32,509 bases of DNA from Bacteroidota bacterium (GCA_018266685.1 JAFDZY010000089.1:1-32509); one strand, 5' to 3'. Counted from the first letter of the stretch, positions 7,002 through 15,012 are shown. Notes: generated by a model from the letters alone, not told the origin. Program-made: numbers and translations.

Positions 7002-10000
7002 CCTCACTTCTTCACCTCTTTTCCTTCTCCGCGAAAACACCCAGTGGTAAAGTACCGGCACCACCGCCAGCGTAAGCAGGGTGGAGGTGATCAGGCCGCC
7101 GATCACCACCGTGGCCAAGGGCCGCTGCACTTCCGCGCCGGGGCTGGTGCTGAGGGCCATGGGCAGGAAACCGAGCGAGGCGACGGCAGCGGTGGCCAGC
7201 ACCGGCCGCAGCCGGGCCATGGTGCCGCGCACCACGCGGTCGGTCACGTCATCCACGCCATCCGCTTTCAACCGGTTGAAATAACTCATGAGCACGATGC
7301 CGTTGAGCACCGCCACGCCGAAGAGCGCGATGAAGCCGATGCCGGCGCTGATGCTGAAGTCGAGCCCGCGCACCCACAGGGCCAACACGCCGCCCACGGC
7401 CGCCATGGGCACGGCGCTGAAGATGATCAGCGATTCCGCCAGCGAGCGGAAGGCGAAGTAGAGCAGGACGAAGATCAAAGCCATGGCCAGGGGCACGGTG
7501 AGCAGCAGTCTTGCACTGGCCTCTTCCAGGTTCTTGAAGGTGCCGCCGTAGCTCACGAAGTATCCGGTGGGCAGCTTCAGGTCCTTGTCGATCGAGGCCT
7601 GGATGTCCTGGGCCGTGCTTTGGATGTCACGCCCGCGCACGTTGGCCTCCACCACGATGCGCCGCGCGCCGTTCTCGCGGCTCACCTGTGCCGATGCGCT
7701 CTGGAAGCTCACTTCCGCCAGTTGGCCCAGCGGGATCTGCTTGGTGCTGCCGGGCAGGGGCACCAGTAGGCTCATCACCTTGTCCGGATCGGCGTCGCGC
7801 ATGTCGGCCATGCGCACCACCAGGTCGAAGCGGCGCTCGCCCTCGTACACCACGCCGGCATGGCCGCCCGCCAGTGCCGTGTTCAGCACGCGGTTCAGCT
7901 CGGCGATGTTCATGCCGTACTGCGCGATGCGCGCCCGGTCGTACTTAACCACCAGCTGCGGCATGCCGGTCACCTGCTCCACCTTGATGTCCGTGGCACC
8001 GGGCACCTTGGCGATCAGCGCGGCGGCGGCATTGGCCGTGCGGAACAGTTCCTCCAGGTTGTCGCCGTAGATCTTCACCGCGATGTCGCTCTTCACCCCG
8101 GCGATCAGCTCGTTGAAGCGCATCTGGATGGGCTGTTCGAAGCTGAGGTTCATGCCGGGGATCACGCTGAGCTTCTCCGACATCAGCTCGGCCATCTTCA
8201 TCCGGTCCTGCGTGGTGGTCCAGTCCTTCCGGTCCTTCATCACGATGATCAGGTCCTGGGATTCAATGGGCATGGGATCGGTGGGGATCTCGCTGCTGCC
8301 GATCTTGCCCACCACCTCCTTCACCTCGGGGAATTCACGCATCAGGATCTGCGCCGCCTGGTCGCTCACCTGGATGCTTTGGGCCAGGCTGCTGCCCTGG
8401 CGGATGGTAAGATTGGTGGCGAAATCGCCTTCGTCCAGCTCCGGGATGAACTCGCCGCCCAGGCGGTTGAACACCAGCAATGCGCCCGCCAGCAGTGCGA
8501 TGGCGACGCCGATGGTGGGCACGCGGTGGCGCAGCAGCCAGTTGAGCCTGGGCACGTACCATTGCTGCAGGCGGTGCACCATGCGTTCGCTCCAGCTTTC
8601 GCCGGAAGGCACCTTGCGGTCCAGGAAGAGGGAAACGGCCCAAGGCACGTAGGTGATGCTCAGCAAGAGCGCCCCGATGATGGCGAAGCTGACGGTGTAG
8701 GCCATCGGGCGGAACATCTTGCCTTCAACGCCCACCAAGGCGAAGATGGGCACGTACACGATGAGGATGATCACCTGGCCGAAGACGGCGCTCTTCATGA
8801 TGCCGCCGGCGGAGCTGATCGTCTCCGCGCTCATTTCCTCCTTGGTGAGCCGGCTGCCGGCGTGGCGTTGGTGGAGGGCGAAGAGCATGCCTTCCACCAC
8901 GATCACCGCGCCGTCCACGATCAGTCCGAAGTCCAGCGCGCCCATGCTCATCAGGTTGGCGCTCTGGCCGGCCACCACCATGCAGCCGATGGCGAAGAGC
9001 AGGGCGAGCGGGATCACGCTGGCCACGATCAGGCCCGCACGCCAGTTGCCCAGCAGCAGGAGCAGCACGCCGATCACGATCAGCGCGCCCATGCCCAGGT
9101 TGTGCTCCACCGTGCCAATGGTGCGCGCCACCAGCTTGGAGCGGTCCACGAACACATCGATGGAAACGCCTGCGGGCAGGCTGTGCTCCACCTCGGCCAT
9201 GCGGGCCTTCACGTCCGTCACCGTGCGCATGGCGTTGGCGCCCTTCATCATCAGCACCACGCCGCCCACGGCCTCACCCTGGCCGTTGCGCGTCATCGCG
9301 CCGTAGCGGATGGCGTTGCCGAAGCGCACCTCGGCCACGTCGCGCACGCGCACTGGACTGCCGCCGCGCGCTTCGATCACGATGTTGCCCATGTCCTTCA
9401 GCGAGGCGATCACGCCTTCGCCCCGGATGAAATAGAGGTTGGGCCCTTTCTCAATGTAGCTGCCGCCGGTGTTGGCGTTGTTGTTCTCCAGGGCGTTGAA
9501 CACGTCCAGCAGGGAGAGGCCGGCACCGGCGAGCTTGCGCGGGTCCACGCTCACTTCATACTGTTTCAGCAGGCCGCCGAAGCTGCTCACGTCGATCACG
9601 CCGGGCACGCCCAGCACGTGCTTGCGCACCACCCAGTCCTGCAGCGTGCGCAGTTCCATCAGGCCGTATTGGCCGCGGTGGGCGCTGTCCACGGAGAGGG
9701 TGTACTGGAAGATCTCGCCCAGGCCGGTGGTGGGCGGCGCCAGTTCGGGTTTGCCGTATCCGGCGGGGATCTGCTCCTGCACCTGGGTGATGCGCTCCGC
9801 CACCAGCTGGCGCGAGAGGTAGAGCGGCACGTTGTCCTTGAAGACCACCGTGATCACCGAGAGGCCGCTGCGCGATACGCTGCGCAGTTCCACCAGGTCG
9901 GGGAGGTTCTTGAAGGCCTGTTCCAAGGGGAAAGTGATGAATTGCTCCACCTCCTGCGTGGCCAGGTTGGGGGCGATGGTGTTCACCAGCACCTGGTTGT

Positions 10001-10130
10001 TGGTGACGTCCGGCAGGGCGTCGATGGAAAGCCGCGTGAGGGACCAGACCCCCCAGCCGGCGAAGGCCAGGAGCAGCAGGCCCATGACGAGCTTGTTGCG
10101 TACCGAGAATTGGATGATGCGTTCGATCAT
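5766..10130 (-). CDS. CzcA/CusA-type heavy-metal RND pump fused to a TolC/CzcC-like outer-membrane factor
   Basis: One 1454-codon frame. Residues 1-1043 are a full-length HME-RND antiporter (start MIERIIQFSVRNK; ATG at 10128-10130, chosen over an ATG 23 codons upstream that adds non-conserved sequence). The proton-relay motif DFGLIVDGAVIVVE gives D400, D406 and E413, the spacing of CzcA D402/D408/E415; the DFGxxxDGA form points to divalent cations (Co/Zn/Cd/Ni type) rather than Cu/Ag. From M1044 follow a GGD-repeat linker, a signal-peptide-like segment (VTASVVALLFCGTSVHAQA) and about 390 residues of an outer-membrane efflux domain with long alpha-helical repeats. Fusions of this kind are known among Bacteroidota CusA proteins. 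The gene is second in the operon, after the His-rich protein and before the adaptor. Metal specificity is inferred. Confidence 0.93.
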   Translation of the reverse strand: MIERIIQFSVRNKLVMGLLLLAFAGWGVWSLTRLSIDALPDVTNNQVLVNTIAPNLATQEVEQFITFPLEQAFKNLPDLVELRSVSRSGLSVITVVFKDNVPLYLSRQLVAERITQVQEQIPAGYGKPELAPPTTGLGEIFQYTLSVDSAHRGQYGLMELRTLQDWVVRKHVLGVPGVIDVSSFGGLLKQYEVSVDPRKLAGAGLSLLDVFNALENNNANTGGSYIEKGPNLYFIRGEGVIASLKDMGNIVIEARGGSPVRVRDVAEVRFGNAIRYGAMTRNGQGEAVGGVVLMMKGANAMRTVTDVKARMAEVEHSLPAGVSIDVFVDRSKLVARTIGTVEHNLGMGALIVIGVLLLLLGNWRAGLIVASVIPLALLFAIGCMVVAGQSANLMSMGALDFGLIVDGAVIVVEGMLFALHQRHAGSRLTKEEMSAETISSAGGIMKSAVFGQVIILIVYVPIFALVGVEGKMFRPMAYTVSFAIIGALLLSITYVPWAVSLFLDRKVPSGESWSERMVHRLQQWYVPRLNWLLRHRVPTIGVAIALLAGALLVFNRLGGEFIPELDEGDFATNLTIRQGSSLAQSIQVSDQAAQILMREFPEVKEVVGKIGSSEIPTDPMPIESQDLIIVMKDRKDWTTTQDRMKMAELMSEKLSVIPGMNLSFEQPIQMRFNELIAGVKSDIAVKIYGDNLEELFRTANAAAALIAKVPGATDIKVEQVTGMPQLVVKYDRARIAQYGMNIAELNRVLNTALAGGHAGVVYEGERRFDLVVRMADMRDADPDKVMSLLVPLPGSTKQIPLGQLAEVSFQSASAQVSRENGARRIVVEANVRGRDIQSTAQDIQASIDKDLKLPTGYFVSYGGTFKNLEEASARLLLTVPLAMALIFVLLYFAFRSLAESLIIFSAVPMAAVGGVLALWVRGLDFSISAGIGFIALFGVAVLNGIVLMSYFNRLKADGVDDVTDRVVRGTMARLRPVLATAAVASLGFLPMALSTSPGAEVQRPLATVVIGGLITSTLLTLAVVPVLYHWVFSRRRKRGEEVRMRGGDGGDGGNGGSGIVTASVVALLFCGTSVHAQAPVLTLDSAVARALRAYPAITAAELEVQQQEALKKTAFQLDPVNAQLQSGQINSSAHDINVQATTGIPFPTAIAQRSRYLKESVKLAESDRTRIQAAVRESATGAYLQWAMGMERAQLLQRNDSAMRTLAAFAAKKFDAGATGRLEKVSAQSAADQARLAWNRSRSDIAVYAAELEQWTGPLNGALPDTVLLRNLSMQPDPTVGAAPNDPVLATAAQQAELAKAEWKMERSLWAPTLQGGGFYQTIDGVSPFSGFLIGTSIPLPGGGQGARTKAARLRSDIAMQQLEELRRSRATELARTRAQWTQLHESLAYFEGNGAALAEALRHDAQRAYLNGEAGYVEFLQGMEQARTIEEERLGVRYQTALTVIHLNALMGQ
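6958..6998. repeat. Nine-bp tandem repeat coding the Gly-Gly-Asp linker
   Basis: On the minus strand GGAGGTGAT and near copies repeat about four times in frame and encode GGDGGDGGNGGSG at the pump/OMF junction. Because the unit is nine bases, changes in copy number keep the frame. Confidence 0.8.
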
Positions 10131-10207
10131 GCCCGGTGTGCGGCAGCGCCGCGGATTACAGGAAGATTGAAAAACCAAGGACCATGTGATGCGGCGCATT
10201 CAGCGCG

Positions 10208-10228
10208 GCATCCGGGTGCCGGGGCACC
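10208..10228. other. GC-rich intercistronic hairpin
   Basis: A short inverted repeat (GTGCC with GGCAC, extended by CCGG/CGG) lies just after the His-rich gene and before the pump start, in a 101-bp gap with no other gene. There is no T-tract, so it is more likely an mRNA stability or processing element than a terminator. Confidence 0.3.
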
Positions 10229-10231
10229 GGC

Positions 10232-10618
10232 CTACGCCTTGGGCGGCTGCCAGACGCCGTCCGGTCCTTCGCTGGGCGGGATGCGGTCCTCCGTGGTGAT
10301 CAATGCCACGTTCGGGCCATCAGCCAGCCCGATGGCGGAAACAGATTGATCATTGATGCGGGCCACCAGCGTTTGCGCGCCGCAGTGGTGGTCGCAATGG
10401 AAAGGCAGATCGTGGTGGTGGTCTTCACCGTTGTGGTGGTGCCTGTCGTGCGTGTAATGCTCCTCCAGGAACTCCCACCAGTCCATCGGATCATTGGCCT
10501 GATGTTCTGCATAGTGCTGAAAAAGCACGGGCAGCTTCAGCAACTGGTGCATCTCCGTACCGAAAACGGAGAAGACGCACAGAAGCGCGATGCCGATCCA
10601 CTGCCGCATGGGCGGCAA
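10232..10618 (-). CDS. His-rich small protein at the head of the metal-efflux operon
   Basis: A 128-residue protein with an N-terminal hydrophobic segment (about 6-20) that should anchor it in the membrane or export it. Residues 54-79 hold 11 His with Asp, Glu and two Cys (HHHNGEDHHHD..HCDHHC), a clear metal-chelating region. Small proteins of this layout (LLKLP..F.EH, then an HY.H cluster) often precede CusA-type pumps in Bacteroidota. They have no established function that I know. A role as periplasmic metal buffer, sensor or chaperone for the pump is inferred from the His cluster and from the operon. The start ATG is at 10616-10618. The gene for the pump follows 101 bases downstream. Confidence 0.8.
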   Translation of the reverse strand: MPPMRQWIGIALLCVFSVFGTEMHQLLKLPVLFQHYAEHQANDPMDWWEFLEEHYTHDRHHHNGEDHHHDLPFHCDHHCGAQTLVARINDQSVSAIGLADGPNVALITTEDRIPPSEGPDGVWQPPKA

Positions 10619-10631
10619 AGGTAGTTCGAAG

Positions 10632-10661
10632 TCCCATCAAGGTCTCGCGCAGCGGACCTTG
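10632..10661. repeat. Solitary copy of the REP-like element found at 22508-22710
   Basis: Thirty bases are identical to the core of the units at 22508, 22591 and 22671, including the inverted repeat CAAGGTC/GACCTTG. It sits in the 56-bp gap between the His-rich gene start and the SRAP gene stop. Confidence 0.8.
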
Positions 10662-10674
10662 CATGCCGAAGAGC

Positions 10675-11445
10675 TCACGCGAACGCCAATTCCGGATATT
10701 CAAACGGATCACTCGCCTTGCCCGGATCGCCGCCTGCCGCCTTGCCCAACAGCGGCCGCACGGTGTGTGCCTCCAGTTCTTCCTCCGGAAAGGGCAGCAC
10801 GAGTTGCTTGATGCGCTCCACATCGCGTTCATCGGCGATGGGCCTCAGCCATTCATCCTCCAGTTCCGCAGGAAGGATCAAGGGCATGCGCGGCCCGTCC
10901 AGCTTCGGGTTGTTGTGGATCTTCGCCATCAACGGATTGCCAGCCGTGGTGACGATGGAGAAGGTGCGCTGCACGATCCCGCTCGCCGGGTCGCGCCACT
11001 CCTCCCACAGCCCCGCCAGCGCGAACGCCTCGCGCCCTTTCACGTGGATGAACCACGGATAGGTGCGCTTCATGAAGTGCTGGTGCTCGTAAAAGCCGTT
11101 CACGAAGATCAGGCAGCGCTTGTCCATCGCCGACTTCCGGAAGGCGGGCTTCTCGAAGATGGACTCGCCGCGTGCGTTCAGCGTCTGCACACGCAGCTTC
11201 TTCGCTTGGGCTTCATCCTTGGTCCACGCTGGGATCAATCCCCACGTGAGCAGTTGCGGACGGTAGGGCTCCGCATCAGTAAATCCCACCAGCGCAGGAT
11301 GGTCGAAGGCGCTCACGTATACGCGGTCCGCCAGGCCGGGCAATTCCTCAAGCTCCACGCGCAACTGCTCGGCAATGGCCTTGTCGCCGTCGTGGATGGC
11401 GCGTTTCAGGGCGGCGGTCTTCAGGCTTTTCGCGCTGTAGCACAT
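10675..11445 (-). CDS. SOS response-associated peptidase (SRAP), YedK/HMCES family
   Basis: A 256-residue SRAP-domain protein. Members form a covalent thiazolidine crosslink between Cys2 and abasic sites in single-stranded DNA and so shield them. The start is fixed by function: the ATG at 11443-11445 gives MCYS, with Cys2 exposed after Met removal. The frame is open further upstream, but any longer form would bury Cys2. Other active-site residues are visible: N90 (TLNARGE), E120 (NGFYE) and H177 (KIHNNP, followed by RMPLIL). Length is slightly greater than E. coli YedK (222). It is divergent from hsp20, with 149 bp between them. TACCTTCG lies five bases before the ATG as a weak -7 box. Confidence 0.94.
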   Translation of the reverse strand: MCYSAKSLKTAALKRAIHDGDKAIAEQLRVELEELPGLADRVYVSAFDHPALVGFTDAEPYRPQLLTWGLIPAWTKDEAQAKKLRVQTLNARGESIFEKPAFRKSAMDKRCLIFVNGFYEHQHFMKRTYPWFIHVKGREAFALAGLWEEWRDPASGIVQRTFSIVTTAGNPLMAKIHNNPKLDGPRMPLILPAELEDEWLRPIADERDVERIKQLVLPFPEEELEAHTVRPLLGKAAGGDPGKASDPFEYPELAFA

Positions 11446-11594
11446 GGTGCGAAGGTACCGGCGGCAGAGGCCCGGTTTCTTTCCTTTTGGTGGATTGCTG
11501 AAGCTGGGCCACGTTGGATCTTTTTCACACGCCCCGCAGGAACAAAGCTGTTCCCCACCTGTTCCGATGATGAACGACCAAAACCAACAACCAC

Positions 11595-12038
11595 ATGGCA
11601 CTGATGAAGTATCGTGGACCGGTGGACGAAACGTTCCCGGTCGACCGCTTGGCCAGCGAGATCTTCGGCTCCAACATTGCACACCTGCTCGGCAGCGATG
11701 GCCTTTCCGTCCATTCACCGCGCGTCAACATCACCGAGCGGGCCAAGGACTACCGCCTGGAAATGGAGGCACCCGGCTTCGACAAGAAGGACCTGAAGGT
11801 GGACCTGCAGGAGGATACCCTCACCATCCGCGGCGAACACGCCACGGAGGAACACAAAGAGGAGGAGCGCTACACCCGCAAGGAGTTCAGCCGCGCTTCC
11901 TTTGAACGCAGCTTCGTGCTGCCCAACACCGCGGACGCTGCCAAGGTGGCTGCGGACTATGCCAACGGCGTGCTCACGCTCACCATCCCCAAGCGCGAGG
12001 AGAGCAAGCCGAAGTCGCGCCAGATCAACATCAAGTGA
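11595..12038 (+). CDS. Hsp20/alpha-crystallin small heat-shock protein
   Basis: A 147-residue ATP-independent holdase that keeps unfolding proteins soluble. The alpha-crystallin domain spans about 42-135, with the core EMEAPGFDKKDLKVDL and the conserved GVLTLTIP (125-132) near its end. The C-terminal tail lacks an obvious I-x-I but ends INIK, which may play that part. Start ATG 11595; an alternative in-frame ATG is three codons later. It is followed 96 bp downstream by a Met-rich putative lipoprotein gene on the same strand, possibly co-transcribed. No CIRCE-type inverted repeat is seen upstream. Confidence 0.95.
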   Translation: MALMKYRGPVDETFPVDRLASEIFGSNIAHLLGSDGLSVHSPRVNITERAKDYRLEMEAPGFDKKDLKVDLQEDTLTIRGEHATEEHKEEERYTRKEFSRASFERSFVLPNTADAAKVAADYANGVLTLTIPKREESKPKSRQINIK

Positions 12039-12134
12039 CATGGTGGAAGGAAGGCCGGGGTGCCGCTCCGTTGCGATGCCCCGGCCGGCTTCCGCACAGG
12101 TTGGTGATTCCTGATGGAACAACCGCATTAACCG

Positions 12135-12644
12135 ATGAAAGGCACGCTCAACATAAAATGGGCCGTGGCGGTCGCGGCGCTCACAATTGCGTCGGCCGCG
12201 TGCAATGCCCAGAACAAGAAATCGGAGAAAAGCCCCGCGAGGACTGCGGATGCTGCGTTGCCCGTGGACAGCCCCAAGGTGAACGTGCGCGTGAACAAGG
12301 TGTACGACGATCAGGGCAACTTGGTCCGGTATGATTCCACCTACACCAGCGTGTACAACGGCATGGGCGGCGACAGCCTGCGCATGGACAGCCTGATGCA
12401 GCAGTTCATGGGCCAATTCAACGGACCGGGCGGCATGGGCATGATGGGACCCGGCATGAACAACCTGTTCTTCAACGACAGCCTGCTGGGCTACGACTTC
12501 TTTCACAACGACTTCTTCCAAAAGCGCATGGAACTGAACCAACGCTACATGCAGGACATGATGCAGCGGATGGATTCATTGAAGAACCAGTTTTTCATCG
12601 AGCCGCCCCCATCATCGCAGCAGGACCACGCCGGAACTCTTTAG
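12135..12644 (+). CDS. Met-rich exported protein of unknown function
   Basis: I do not recognise a family. The 169-residue product has a signal peptide (KWAVAVAALTIASAAC): the Cys gives a weak lipobox (SAAC), and the following AQ could instead be a signal peptidase I site. After a Lys/Ser/Pro-rich stretch comes a beta-like segment (VNVRVNKVYDDQGNLVRYDSTYTS). Then follows a region rich in Met, Asp, Phe and Gly (MDSLMQQFMG.., GGMGMMGPGMNN, and a helical MQDMMQRMDSLKNQFF). The Met-rich helices could bind Cu(I) or hydrophobic clients, but this is a guess. Its place after hsp20 hints at envelope stress. Confidence 0.7.
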   Translation: MKGTLNIKWAVAVAALTIASAACNAQNKKSEKSPARTADAALPVDSPKVNVRVNKVYDDQGNLVRYDSTYTSVYNGMGGDSLRMDSLMQQFMGQFNGPGGMGMMGPGMNNLFFNDSLLGYDFFHNDFFQKRMELNQRYMQDMMQRMDSLKNQFFIEPPPSSQQDHAGTL

Positions 12645-12696
12645 CCATCGCCCTCCGTTTGCTGACTTTCCTAGCGGGAGTTTCACGTGCCCCCTG

Positions 12697-12786
12697 CTTC
12701 CTCTTCCTCTTCCTCTTCCTCTTCCTCTCTTCTTCTCTTCTCTTCTCTTCCTCTCTTCCTCTCTTCCTCTCTTCCTCTCTTCCTCT
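12697..12786. repeat. Pyrimidine microsatellite: (CTTCCT)5 then (CTTCCTCT)5
   Basis: Five perfect CTTCCT hexamers at 12697-12726, an irregular CT tract, then five perfect CTTCCTCT octamers at 12747-12786. The whole 90-bp tract is pure C/T on the plus strand. It ends exactly where the putative -7 box of the flavoprotein gene begins, so it occupies the spacer and -33 position of that promoter. Confidence 0.9.
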
Positions 12787-12794
12787 CATCTTTG
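12787..12794 (+). promoter_or_regulatory. Putative -7 box for the flavoprotein gene
   Basis: CATCTTTG, then four bases, then the ATG at 12799. It matches TAnnTTTG with one change and predicts a leaderless transcript. The -33 region lies inside the octamer repeat, and no TTG is present there. Confidence 0.35.
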
Positions 12795-12798
12795 TCCC

Positions 12799-14010
12799 AT
12801 GCGCATCATCGTGGCCGGTGCCGGGGCAGCAGGCTTCTTCGCGGCCATAAGTGCCAAAGCGCATCACCCGGCGGACGAGGTGATCCTGTTGGAAAAGACC
12901 GAAAAGATCCTGGCCAAGGTGCGCATCAGCGGCGGCGGCCGTTGCAACGTCACGCACTACCAGCACCACATCCGCAAGCTCGCCGCGAACTATCCGCGCG
13001 GGGAGCGTTTCCTGCGGAAGGCGTTCGAACACTTCAGCGTGAAGGATACCATCACCTGGTTTGCGCAGCGCGGCGTGCAGCTGAAGGCGGAGGAGGACGG
13101 CCGCATGTTCCCCGTTTCCGACAGCTCGGAGACCATCATTGATTGCTTATTGAATGAAGCGGAACGCTGCGGCGTGCGCATCATGCGGCAGTCCGGCGTG
13201 CTGGCGGTGGAACGGTTGTCCTCCGGGGCCTTTCAATTGAGGATGGAACGCGGCGGAACGCTGGAAGCCGACCGTGTGGTCATCACCACTGGCGGGCATC
13301 CCAAAGAGGAAAGCTATGCTTGGTTAAAAGCTCTTGGCCACACCATCGTACAACCGGTTCCTTCCCTGTTCACCTTCAACATGCCGCAGGAACCAGTGCG
13401 GCAGCTCATGGGCGTGGTGGCGGATCCCGTCCGGGCGCGCATCATCGGCACGGAGCTGGAAACCGAAGGCCCGCTGTTGGTCACGCACTGGGGCATGAGC
13501 GGCCCCGCAGTGTTGAAGCTCAGCGCGTGGGGGGCGCGCCAGATCCAGGCATTGGGGTACCGCTTCACGCTTCAGGTGCATTGGCTCGGCGGAACAGGGG
13601 AGGAGGAGGTGCGTGCAGCCTTGGCCGCCGAAAACTTGCAGCGCAAGCAGGCCCGCAACGCCAACCCGTTCAGCATACCGCACCGCCTGTGGGAATTCCT
13701 CCTGGCCAAGGCGGAAGTCCCGGCGGAAAAACCGTGGGTCGAGGTTGGGAAGAAGGACCGCAACCGCTTGGTGAACTTGCTGACGAATGACCGCTATGCC
13801 GTGGCCGGCAAGACCACCTTCAAGGAAGAATTTGTCACCGCCGGCGGGGTGGCCTTGGAAGAAGTGGACCCCCAAACCATGCAGAGCCGCATGGTGCCCG
13901 GTTTGTATTTCGCCGGGGAAGTGCTGGACATCGACGGCATCACCGGCGGCTTCAACTTCCAGGCGGCATGGACAACGGGTTTTCTGGCGGGGAAGCTCGC
14001 CGCAGGCTGA
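12799..14010 (+). CDS. NAD(P)/FAD-dependent oxidoreductase, HI0933/YhiN (BaiN-like) family
   Basis: A 403-residue flavoprotein. The N-terminal Rossmann motif GAGAAG (7-12) is followed by E32 at the end of beta-2, which should bind the FAD ribose. The family signature KILAKVRISGGGRCNVTH lies at 36-53. The C-terminal FAD-closing segment, LYFAGEVLDIDGITGGFNFQ, is intact near 370-390. Members are annotated as aminoacetone oxidase-like or BaiN-like, but their physiological substrate is mostly unknown. The ATG at 12799 directly precedes the dinucleotide-binding strand, so the start is firm. The stop TGA (12-base context GCTGATCACG) abuts the stop of the convergent acyltransferase without a spacer base. 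Confidence 0.93.
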   Translation: MRIIVAGAGAAGFFAAISAKAHHPADEVILLEKTEKILAKVRISGGGRCNVTHYQHHIRKLAANYPRGERFLRKAFEHFSVKDTITWFAQRGVQLKAEEDGRMFPVSDSSETIIDCLLNEAERCGVRIMRQSGVLAVERLSSGAFQLRMERGGTLEADRVVITTGGHPKEESYAWLKALGHTIVQPVPSLFTFNMPQEPVRQLMGVVADPVRARIIGTELETEGPLLVTHWGMSGPAVLKLSAWGARQIQALGYRFTLQVHWLGGTGEEEVRAALAAENLQRKQARNANPFSIPHRLWEFLLAKAEVPAEKPWVEVGKKDRNRLVNLLTNDRYAVAGKTTFKEEFVTAGGVALEEVDPQTMQSRMVPGLYFAGEVLDIDGITGGFNFQAAWTTGFLAGKLAAG

Positions 14011-14940
14011 TCACGGCTTCCGCATCCACCGGTTGAGCAGCCACAATAAGGCGGGTGCCGCCATCCATACCAGACAGGCCCAGCCGTGCAGGCCGAGCAG
14101 TAGCCCGGCAACGTTGAGCAACAGCAGCCAGAAGGGATAGCTCAGGAAGAGCAGGCTGAACAGCACACTATCGAAGAAAATGGTGCCGTGCGTGAAGGAG
14201 GCCGCGAGCAAGCGCACCGCAAAGTACCAAGGAGCGTGCAGCAACAGCCCGGCCAGGGCAGGCATTGCAAGCAGCGATCTTCGGAGCGCATTTCCGTGCG
14301 CAGGAGCTTGATCCCGGGGAACGAACCGGGCAGCTTCCACAAGCCGCCCGCGCAGGATGGTGTTGAAGCCGCGCAGGAACATGGCAAGGGGTCGCTCCGG
14401 AAGAGCACCGCTCCTGATCACGGCCCCCGCACGCAGCGCCACCTTGGCGAACGGTTGGTGGAATTTGCCGTACTCCAGCCACACCGGCACAACCGCAACG
14501 TCCTCCCCGTTTTCCCAGGCCAGTGCCGCAATGCGGGCGGTGCCCTTGCCCAGTGGGCGCAATCCCGGTTCGTTCACGGACAGGCCCTCGGCAAAGACCA
14601 GCACCGACCGGCCGCCCAGGAGTTCCTTGTGCGCACGGTGGAAACTTTTGGTGGTTTGGCGCAACTGGGCGCGGCCTTCGCTCATGCGGTACACGGGGAT
14701 CATGTACAACATGCGCAGCACACGGGCCATGAGCGGGTTCCGGAAGGCATCGCCGCGCGCCAGGAAACAGATGCGACAGGGCACGTGTGTGGCCACCAAC
14801 AAAGCGTCCAGAAAGGAGTTCGGATGGTTGCAGGCCAGCAGCAGCGGTCCGGAGCCGGGCACCGCCCGCACGTCTGCATCGATCCGCCCGAAGTAGAGTT
14901 TCAACGCGGCACGCACGGAAAACCTCAACGCACGGTACAT
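14011..14940 (-). CDS. PlsC-like glycerolipid acyltransferase with C-terminal membrane segments
   Basis: A 309-residue 1-acyl-sn-glycerol-3-phosphate acyltransferase-type protein, expected to move acyl chains to a lysophospholipid or related lipid at the inner membrane. Motif I is NHPNSFLD (H39, D45): five residues separate His and Asp, rather than the usual four (HX4D). Motif III appears as FAEG (116-119), followed by GLRPLGKGTARIA, and a late VPVWLEY matches motif IV. The last third (about 215-305) carries several hydrophobic stretches, so the enzyme is membrane-embedded. Start ATG 14938-14940. The gene lies 72 bp downstream of the DUF6089-like gene on the same strand. The acyl acceptor cannot be told. 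Confidence 0.88.
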   Translation of the reverse strand: MYRALRFSVRAALKLYFGRIDADVRAVPGSGPLLLACNHPNSFLDALLVATHVPCRICFLARGDAFRNPLMARVLRMLYMIPVYRMSEGRAQLRQTTKSFHRAHKELLGGRSVLVFAEGLSVNEPGLRPLGKGTARIAALAWENGEDVAVVPVWLEYGKFHQPFAKVALRAGAVIRSGALPERPLAMFLRGFNTILRGRLVEAARFVPRDQAPAHGNALRRSLLAMPALAGLLLHAPWYFAVRLLAASFTHGTIFFDSVLFSLLFLSYPFWLLLLNVAGLLLGLHGWACLVWMAAPALLWLLNRWMRKP

Positions 14941-15012
14941 CTGCGTGTGGAACCGTTCGCGTTCATGGCCTCGTTCGGGTCCGTGGCACCTCGCCGCCCG
15001 CAGGCCATGCCT

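Noticed and set aside
7860..10349. An 829-codon open frame on the plus strand
   Set aside because: It is antisense to the RND pump and full of His, Ala, Val and Gly repeats typical of the reverse frame of GC-rich genes; the minus-strand protein is clearly conserved.
11446..11718. N-terminal extension of the SRAP protein by 91 residues
   Set aside because: It would bury the catalytic Cys2 and overlaps hsp20 on the other strand.
12697..12786. Coding low-complexity (Ser/Leu-rich) protein
   Set aside because: Every frame reads the repeat only as runs of Ser/Leu/Phe/Pro; the tract ends at a promoter box and a conserved gene start.
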